A DNA stretch of 64,000 nucleotides from Mimachlamys varia (taxonomy: Eukaryota > Mollusca > Bivalvia > Pectinida > Pectinidae), in assembly GCA_947623455.1 (NCBI GenBank), contig OX392527.1:30186201-30250200 (forward strand), written 5' to 3'. Both the position numbers and the translations under genes were made by a program. The notes under the pieces were generated by a model, which worked only from the letters and a program-made list of their open reading frames with translations, did not search any database and had not been told where the DNA came from. This document shows positions 60,001 through 64,000 of the stretch, one piece after another (position 1 is the stretch's first letter; every line of letters starts with the position of its first letter).

Positions 60001-62221
60001 TAATATTTTATTTCATTCATATTGTGAGGGTATATTGGATCCGGACCATCTTGCAGTTTCCGACTGCTTGAAGAAACATTTTCCAAACAATTCTTTGAAC
60101 GTCATTGACATAAAACAAGTTTTTGAAGTCTTATTTTTTTTTAAATACTGTATATTTTATGTGTATACTTGACCAAAAGTAAGACAAGTCTTTGACTCAT
60201 TTTGTTATCAAGTATAAATAAAGACTATCAATTATTATTATAGAATACAATATATAAATAGAATGACTGACTACACATAATTAACAAACACACATTTTGT
60301 AGCTACTGATACGTATGGAGTCGGAGTGAGAAGGAAATCAATATACGGAATTTTAAACGATTTTTTCCTTTTCATTTGGTTTCCATTTCCTTTTTTCACG
60401 AAAGAAAAATATTTAAAAGCATTTCTCTTCATAAGGAAATTCTGTCACAGTGCTTACATCACAGATATAAAACTGTAGGAATTACAGTTAACCAACATGA
60501 ATTGACCATGGTCATCATTTCGCTAATTGAATACAGGTTTGTATAAATAATTTATCAGTAAAATTTTATAAGCACCAGTATAGTTTAATAAAAATAGAAA
60601 GTTAATGCCTTTTTTGAAATAGCAGAAAATAATGTCAAAATTGCAGATGAGAAATGACCGATATTCTTTCAGAACAGCTGACCTTATTCTCTTGTAAAAG
60701 ATGCGGGTTTGTGTGGTCGCTGTGCTCACTCAAGTCTGAAAAATGTTTTAGCAAAAGTCACTAAAGGCCACTTTTCTCTTTTAGCAAATAAGAATTTCCT
60801 TCAGCAATGTTTACTCATAAGCAGAGTAAAAAATCAAATTTTAATATAAGTTCTGATGTATTTAACATACCATTAATTGAATGGATCAATTCTTATTATA
60901 CATTTATAGGGAGTCAGTGTTTATGAAAATGGTTTATTCAACACAAGTTCCATTAGCAAAAGTAGCTCAATTAAGGCATTTTCTTTCAGCAAATAAGCAT
61001 TTCATTTCGATAATAACGAAAATGCTAATGGATAGAGTGAGCTCATAAGTACATACCAGGTACTTATACCTACATAGTGTAAAATACGGTAGATGTCACT
61101 TTGCTTCTTTGGCTCAGTTGGTACAGCTGCACATGATCATGAGTATCACATGGTTTTTACAGATCCAGTTTAAATACATTCATGACCTCAATGAAGATTT
61201 CTCACATTTCAGAACATTGCTGTAGATGATAAGATCACTGAATTAACTTAATTAAAGGAGTAATAAAATATTTTTCTATTTTATTAAAGCTTTTACACAG
61301 AAGATCCAGATTGCGAACAAAGATCATTATGAGTTTTGGGTTATCTCCCTTCGAAATCCAACCTGAAAGATCCAACAGATCTTTCTGAAAATTAAAGTTT
61401 AAATGCTAGACTATGAAGGATCAACTACACATTTCATGGTATAAATAATTAAAATAGAGCCTAATTAGTACAAGATTGTTTTTATCATAATATTTTGCAA
61501 CTTTGGGTTTGAGTTCATGTTTTTTGGGTACAAGTTGGTACTAAAAGTAAAAAGTGAAAACACAAATTAAATTATGGGAGATAGATATACAACGGTGACA
61601 TCAACTCAATTCAATTAACTAAATAGATCTAGGGCCCTAGTAAGCTGAAATTAATTTACAGCAGGCTAGGCCTAATCATTTTAGAGCAGTGAAAATTTAC
61701 AGCAATATGCATTTAACAGTTTATAGATCTATATAATAAATTAACGTAACGTGAAAAACATGTTCCACATTTTAACTAATTAATTAGACAGTTAAGTTAA
61801 CACGAACATGTGTAGGTGATGAGGATGAGCTACATACCTCCTCTCGAGCGAGGGCGACCCATGTATTCAGCAGCAGCTTCAGACGACGGTCATGGTACTT
61901 CTTGGTCGTTTTGATGGCAATGAAAATGTCATCAATTTCTGTCCTTTTGTTTTTCGATTTTACACTGGATTGCACTTTCGGAATTTTCTCTTTCACATCA
62001 TCCTTAATAGTTTCTACTGACATGGCATTTCGTTGCTTTCGCGACAATTCTATGTCCGAATGCTGATCAACAGGTCCGACGACGCCATGTTGTTTCTGTC
62101 CAAAACTTTGTCCCTTCGCTAAACTTTTTTCAAAGTTATCATGCAAATATAAAATAATCGAAAATACTAAAATAAACAGACATATCGCGATTTTTATACC
62201 TTTCCGAAGCGAACACCTCAT
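35988..62221 (-). CDS. fng: Fringe: O-fucosylpeptide 3-beta-N-acetylglucosaminyltransferase
   Basis: Ten coding exons, 1074 nt, 357 aa, all GT/AG and in phase. The family (GT31, Golgi type II membrane enzyme) adds GlcNAc in beta-1,3 linkage to O-fucose on Notch EGF repeats and so tunes Delta versus Serrate/Jagged signalling. Residues 1-8 are cytosolic, ~9-27 the signal anchor ([14 protein letters not shown]), then a ~75-residue stem. The catalytic domain starts at [15 protein letters not shown]. Landmarks: [30 protein letters not shown] (metal-binding DDD at ~183-185), [32 protein letters not shown] and the C-terminal HC..LFP block. No expected motif is missing. Length fits the family (~320-380 aa). 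The ATG at 62221 is chosen because it directly precedes the anchor; the frame continues upstream to 62287 without another ATG. Introns are unusually full of minisatellites. Assignment to fringe is very secure. Confidence 0.96.
36207..36277 (-). CDS. fng: fringe exon 9
   Basis: 71 nt encoding [16 protein letters not shown] and SKDQDPT. Acceptor GTTCCAG|TTGACG, donor ACCAG|GTAATT, phase 2. It aligns to the LSY...VHV..F motif of fringe. Confidence 0.94.
36893..36981 (-). CDS. fng: fringe exon 8
   Basis: 89 nt containing [16 protein letters not shown]. Acceptor TTGTCCAG|ACAAC, donor GACCAG|GTATGA, phase 0. A 33-bp x4 minisatellite starts about 14 nt upstream of the acceptor. Confidence 0.95.
36996..37117. 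repeat. 33-bp minisatellite, 4 copies (fringe intron 7)
   Basis: Units begin CAGTACAGTCAATACAAAGT at 36996, 37029, 37062 and 37095, an exact 33-bp period. The array begins next to the exon 8 acceptor. Confidence 0.93.
37493..37936. repeat. 20-bp minisatellite, about 22 copies (fringe intron 7)
   Basis: Unit TTTACATCAAATGTTGTATA with substitutions and 3-4 bp deletions. Confidence 0.94.
38039..38109 (-). CDS. fng: fringe exon 7
   Basis: 71 nt encoding [20 protein letters not shown] and YII. Acceptor TTTCAG|TGGAGG, donor ATCA|GTAAGT, phase 1. Confidence 0.96.
38441..38526 (-). CDS. fng: fringe exon 6
   Basis: 86 nt encoding [18 protein letters not shown] and on to KMMPHA. Acceptor TTCACAG|CAAAAG, donor GCCAG|GTAGGA, phase 2. 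Confidence 0.96.
38527..40458. other. fng: fringe intron 5, AT-rich
   Basis: No tandem array. Around 39010-39090 there is a decayed sequence (CTTATAAGGGGAGGG...AATACAGTAA) resembling one end of the MITE at 41881. Nothing else was recognised. Confidence 0.5.
40459..40606 (-). CDS. fng: fringe exon 5 (catalytic DDD motif)
   Basis: 148 nt starting [12 protein letters not shown] and ending MKRSNPE. Acceptor GTCACAG|ATGG, donor CAGAG|GTACTT. It contains the DDD metal/UDP-GlcNAc site and an NHT glycosylation sequon. Confidence 0.96.
40607..41110. other. fng: fringe intron 4
   Basis: Ordinary AT-rich intron without recognised features. Confidence 0.55.
41111..41170 (-). CDS. fng: fringe exon 4
   Basis: 60 nt encoding [20 protein letters not shown]. 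Acceptor CTTTTCAG|AATAGG, donor AAAAG|GTAGAC. A 19-bp minisatellite lies about 10 nt upstream of this exon. Confidence 0.95.
41181..42286. repeat. 19-bp minisatellite of fringe intron 3, split by a MITE
   Basis: Unit ACAGGTAAATAACACAATT, often with an extra ACAGGT hexamer. It spans 41181-41880 and resumes at 42164-42286 on the far side of a 283-bp insertion. On the transcript strand it lies directly upstream of exon 4. Confidence 0.94.
41881..42163. mobile_element. MITE with 29-bp terminal inverted repeats
   Basis: TIRs start TTACCGTATTTAACCGGGAA at 41881, with the complement ending at 42163. The 29-bp arms differ at one base. Non-coding, G/C-tract-rich interior. The TA at each border suggests TA target duplication. 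It sits inside the 19-bp array, so it inserted after the array formed. Confidence 0.88.
42419..42461 (-). CDS. fng: fringe exon 3
   Basis: 43 nt encoding [14 protein letters not shown]. Acceptor TTTACAG|ATGG, donor TATAG|GTAAGT, phase 2. It carries the conserved NCS. Confidence 0.93.
42462..43269. other. fng: fringe intron 2, 3' part
   Basis: AT-rich intronic sequence, nothing recognised. Confidence 0.55.
43270..45366. repeat. 26/28-bp minisatellite, about 78 copies (fringe intron 2)
   Basis: Unit AGTAAAATATCCCAGTTATA followed by TATTAT or TATATCAT. The two lengths alternate in irregular blocks, and some blocks of several units recur (for example the AAGTTATATATAGTAAAAT variant at 43740 and 44465), showing segmental duplication inside the array. 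Confidence 0.97.
45637..46310. repeat. 36-bp then ~42-bp minisatellite (fringe intron 2)
   Basis: About seven units of 36 bp (TACAATGTCCAACATATCGT) followed by about ten units of ~42 bp (TACCTTACGATGTCCCATAA). The two share an ACNATGTCCCA core. The in-phase frames are artefacts. Confidence 0.92.
46448..46490 (-). CDS. fng: fringe exon 2
   Basis: 43 nt encoding [14 protein letters not shown]. Acceptor TTGTAG|ACC, donor CCAG|GTAGGT, phase 1. It aligns to the family's FIFTDGED segment. Confidence 0.93.
46491..47067. other. fng: fringe intron 1, distal end
   Basis: AT-rich, with a short local duplication at 46505-46640. Nothing else was recognised. Confidence 0.5.
47068..50181. repeat. ~38-43-bp minisatellite, about 76 copies (fringe intron 1)
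   Basis: A 3.1-kb array of units with core AGATATTTTAGTACAATCCT followed by ACGGAGATGATATGATAGAC. Units differ mainly by an extra TAT. Degenerate starter copies lie at 47068-47160. Confidence 0.97.
50182..52198. other. fng: fringe intron 1, nothing recognised
   Basis: A segment near 50480-50820 is open on both strands and moderately GC-rich, but has no family resemblance; it looks like a dispersed repeat. A poly-T tract lies at 51440. Confidence 0.45.
52201..52312. mobile_element. Small hairpin MITE (~110 bp)
   Basis: Arms ATTGTTCCTCATTTTGACCG from 52202 and the complementary CGGTCAAAATGAGGTACAAT ending near 52312, with an inner second pair (TACGGTAG / CTACGGTA). Not coding. Confidence 0.75.
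52313..52931. other. fng: fringe intron 1, CpG-containing patch
   Basis: Relatively CpG-rich around 52600-52640 (GACGTGGTCCGACGTCAG). An open frame from 52646 on the plus strand is preceded by GGCGCCACC, but no homology or splice evidence supports a nested gene. Confidence 0.4.
52932..55248. repeat. 62-bp minisatellite, about 37 copies (fringe intron 1)
   Basis: Unit GTAACAGACTCTGTACCAGT, then GACTACCCCAGGCTGTGTGT and TATCTATACACTACCAATGG, ending TA. Several units carry a 2-bp TA insertion (ACTATACCCCAGG), and those cluster in 54780-54930. Confidence 0.97.
55249..56178. other. fng: fringe intron 1, nothing recognised
   Basis: AT-rich intronic DNA. Confidence 0.5.
56179..56470. repeat. Duplicated ~290-bp segment, copy 1
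   Basis: Matches 60723-60998 in the same orientation with moderate divergence. Shared blocks include TTAGCAAAAGTCACTAAAG, TTTAACATACCATT and ATGGTTTATTCAACA-like motifs, with repeated TTCTTTTAGCAAAT boxes. Confidence 0.8.
56471..58142. other. fng: fringe intron 1, with a truncated repeat end at 57460
   Basis: At about 57460-57500 there is a diverged copy of the left end of the 24870 element (ACAAGAGGCCCAAAAAACCT). The rest is AT-rich with no recognised gene. Confidence 0.5.
58143..59868. repeat. 36/38-bp minisatellite, about 45 copies (fringe intron 1)
   Basis: Unit GGTATACACTGTAGAAACAA then ATTGTTATTTAGGGTTCA, with AGTTTTATTTAGGGTA as the main alternative half. Near 59730-59810 units are truncated to a short GTAGGGTAGGTACACACT repeat. 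Confidence 0.96.
60144..60240. repeat. Dispersed repeat, copy 2
   Basis: Partner of 31334-31430, same orientation (TATACTTGACCAAAAGTAAG), ending ATTATTATTATA. Probably the 3' end of a retroposon. Confidence 0.7.
60241..60722. other. fng: fringe intron 1, nothing recognised
   Basis: AT-rich intronic DNA. Confidence 0.5.
60723..60998. repeat. Duplicated ~290-bp segment, copy 2
   Basis: Partner of 56179-56470; see that entry. Confidence 0.8.
60999..61837. other. fng: fringe intron 1, proximal end
   Basis: AT-rich intronic DNA up to the exon 1 donor; nothing recognised. Confidence 0.5.
61838..62221 (-). CDS. fng: fringe exon 1
   Basis: 128 codons: cytosolic tail, signal anchor, stem, and the beginning of the catalytic domain ending [10 protein letters not shown]. 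Donor GAGGAG|GTATGT, phase 0. Confidence 0.95.
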
Positions 62222-62480
62222 AACGTTTGGGCCTAAATAGTGTCTTTCCCAACATCTGTGATCGAGAGTGCTTACATACCGATACACACACTGTCTCCTC
62301 TGTTCACCGTTTGTGAGTAAACGAAATAAAACTTTTCACACGGTGGTTTTCTAAAAATAGACCCACATTGTGATAGGAGGTCATGTGAGGTCAAGGGTGA
62401 AAGTTTCAATTACCGGAAGTTTTTAGATTTCCTGATCATGCGCAAAACACAATCAATAGACAACATCCGTACATCACAAG
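62222..62480. promoter_or_regulatory. Putative bidirectional promoter and fringe 5' UTR
   Basis: Lies between the fringe ATG (62221, minus) and a plus-strand ATG (62481). It contains ACCGGAAGT (ETS/GABP type, about 62413), CATGCGCAAAA (NRF1-like, about 62438) and AAGATGGC (YY1-like, at the plus-strand start), a typical CpG-type, TATA-less housekeeping combination. In the fringe 5' region there is also a minimal ATG-TAA (62277-62272) and an out-of-frame ATG at 62255 whose 38-codon frame overlaps the fringe start. Confidence 0.45.
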
Positions 62481-62497
62481 ATGGCAAGTGACACTTG
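62481..62497 (+). CDS. Putative first coding exon of a divergent gene (partial)
   Basis: ATGGCAAGTGACACTTG followed by the donor GTAAGG (phase 2), encoding MASDT plus a split codon. The context AAGATGGC is a YY1/Kozak-type start often seen in short first exons of housekeeping genes. No second exon is visible before the window ends, so identity is unknown and existence is only inferred. Confidence 0.3.
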
Positions 62498-64000
62498 GTA
62501 AGGTTTTAAGAAAATCGTTTTTCGGTTATATTGGTTGACTCAGAGTAAAAATGTTTAAGAGTCTGTTGTTTATAATATCACAGATATAAACTAACTTATA
62601 TATGATGCCATAACTATAACTGGGCAAACCACAATCTGTTGTAGAGGCGGGCAGCACACTACATTCTGAGATAGCTCAAGATGACACCCCAACATCACAA
62701 CACCTCCCCCACCCCATCCCCACCATCGCATCACCCCCCCCCCCCCCCTTTCACCTCAGCATCACAACACCTCTCCAGCCCCAACCATCACAACAACAAA
62801 AATAAATAAACACTGAGTATAACCACTAAAAACCAGTAGATTATTGTAGACCGATTTAGCCTTTTTAGGCCGAACTCGCTGCTCATTATGATTAAGCATA
62901 CTGCTCTTAATTTTCTAGGTACTTGCTTTGCTTGTTTGTTTGAGTAGTTATACGCCCACTTTACCTCCGCATAGTTTGGTATACGACACACAAAGAAACA
63001 ATAGCTACGAAAGTGATTAGAATGGGTGATGTATGAATTAAACATAAGGAAAGGGTGACCAGGGATGTACATCCTTGGAGTGACAGAGGAGAGAGAGAAG
63101 GAATCGGTCTTCATTCCTTACTCTATGTACGACTTCAACAACCATATTAAGAATATTAACTGTGTTCTAGCTGTCTCTGTAATAACAAGCCAAGTTGCGG
63201 GTGCGGCTCAAACTTGCCCTATACAACACAAATTTATTATACACTACATGATCAGATGGAGACCTTAACTTCCTAACTTTGTTAGGACAAAGCAAGATAC
63301 ACCCATGTCCAGAGATTAAACATATTTGCAACTGGAAATAGCTCGAGTTTCCTCTGGCCTTAAAACCATTTGGTGTGTCAGGCCAGAGCACACTGCTATA
63401 CCAGTATATGAAAATGAGGAATTTGCCAGACACCAAACGGTATCGAGGGGGAGACACAGCTGCTTTTTGTTGTCCTGATCATCACTTCAAAACTAACAGT
63501 CACCAGACTGTGTCAGTTAATTAATTCCAAATTCTGCAGTGGACACCAGTCTACACCAGACATCTGTCAGTCAAAATGTTTTAAGTCGGGTGTCAATGCC
63601 AGATCGAGGAAACTCAGACTAGGGAAGTCAAGAGCATTCCCATCCAGACAAATGAGGAAAAAAAGGAAAAGGCAATGAGACCAAACTGGGATTTAAACCT
63701 AAGATACACATAGATTTCCAGGTTTTCAGTATACAACTGTTTCTAAATAATATGTGTAGCACCAGCTAACATAGATTTTTAGGTTGTCAATATTTTGTGT
63801 AACACAGATAGATTTCCAAGTTATCATTCTATGAAGTCTGTATACATGTGTTAATATTAGCAAGAGTAACAGAGGTCAACAAAGGTTTCCTTGTTGTCAC
63901 TACATCTGTTTATTACTATTCTTTGTGTCGTAGATAAATATAGTCATTCAGGTTTAATTGTCAACTCTATCAATTTAATCTGTATGAGTTACTAACCAAG
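62498..64000. other. Flank or intron of the putative divergent gene; nothing certain
   Basis: Includes a C-rich tract with a poly-C run (about 62734-62748). Open frames at 63065-63268 plus and 63167-63457 minus overlap each other and lack support. The final kilobase shows only AT-rich DNA. Confidence 0.45.

Noticed and set aside
62221..62287. Longer N-terminus for fringe beginning at 62287
   Set aside because: The codon there is GTG, not ATG; the first in-frame ATG is at 62221, immediately before the signal anchor.

Overview
This is a eukaryotic, AT-rich, gene-poor window, most likely from a bivalve mollusc. The evidence is intron-split genes with GT/AG junctions, two mariner transposons, a tRNA-derived SINE-like element, and a dispersed repeat beginning with an 'acaagaggcccaacgggcc' type motif that I associate with bivalve genomes (from memory, not checked). 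No prokaryotic gene organisation is present.

Two genes can be assembled exon by exon, and a third is only suggested. (1) A complete fringe gene (O-fucosylpeptide 3-beta-N-acetylglucosaminyltransferase, GT31, Notch modifier) lies on the minus strand. It has ten coding exons between 62221 and 35988, all junctions in phase, 1074 nt and 357 aa, over 26 kb. (2) A four-exon gene of unknown family lies on the minus strand (17334 to 11557, 214 aa). It encodes a secreted, His/Gly/Ile-rich then cysteine-rich (14 Cys) protein with an Arg-rich C-terminal block. It has a TATA box upstream and a polyA signal downstream, and a dead mariner and a SINE-like element in intron 1. (3) A tiny putative first exon at 62481 on the plus strand may start a gene divergent from fringe, sharing a promoter with ETS-, NRF1- and YY1-like motifs.

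Layout: 1-11 kb is intergenic with three minisatellites, microsatellites and several hairpin elements. 11.4-17.4 kb is the Cys-rich gene. 17.4-25 kb is intergenic with foldback elements and a second mariner. 24.9-26.9 kb is a 2-kb repeat element with an internal 145-bp satellite. 27-36 kb holds more minisatellites, ending with a 3.8-kb, 46-bp-unit array about 60 bp after the fringe stop codon. 36-62 kb is fringe, whose introns carry at least seven further independent tandem arrays.

The outstanding feature is about 20 unrelated minisatellites, with units of 19 to 145 bp. Several sit directly on functional borders: two abut fringe 3' splice sites, one overlaps the 5' splice site of exon 2 of the Cys-rich gene, and one lies immediately after the fringe stop codon. 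Most long ORFs in these arrays are period-divisible-by-three artefacts and are not annotated as genes.
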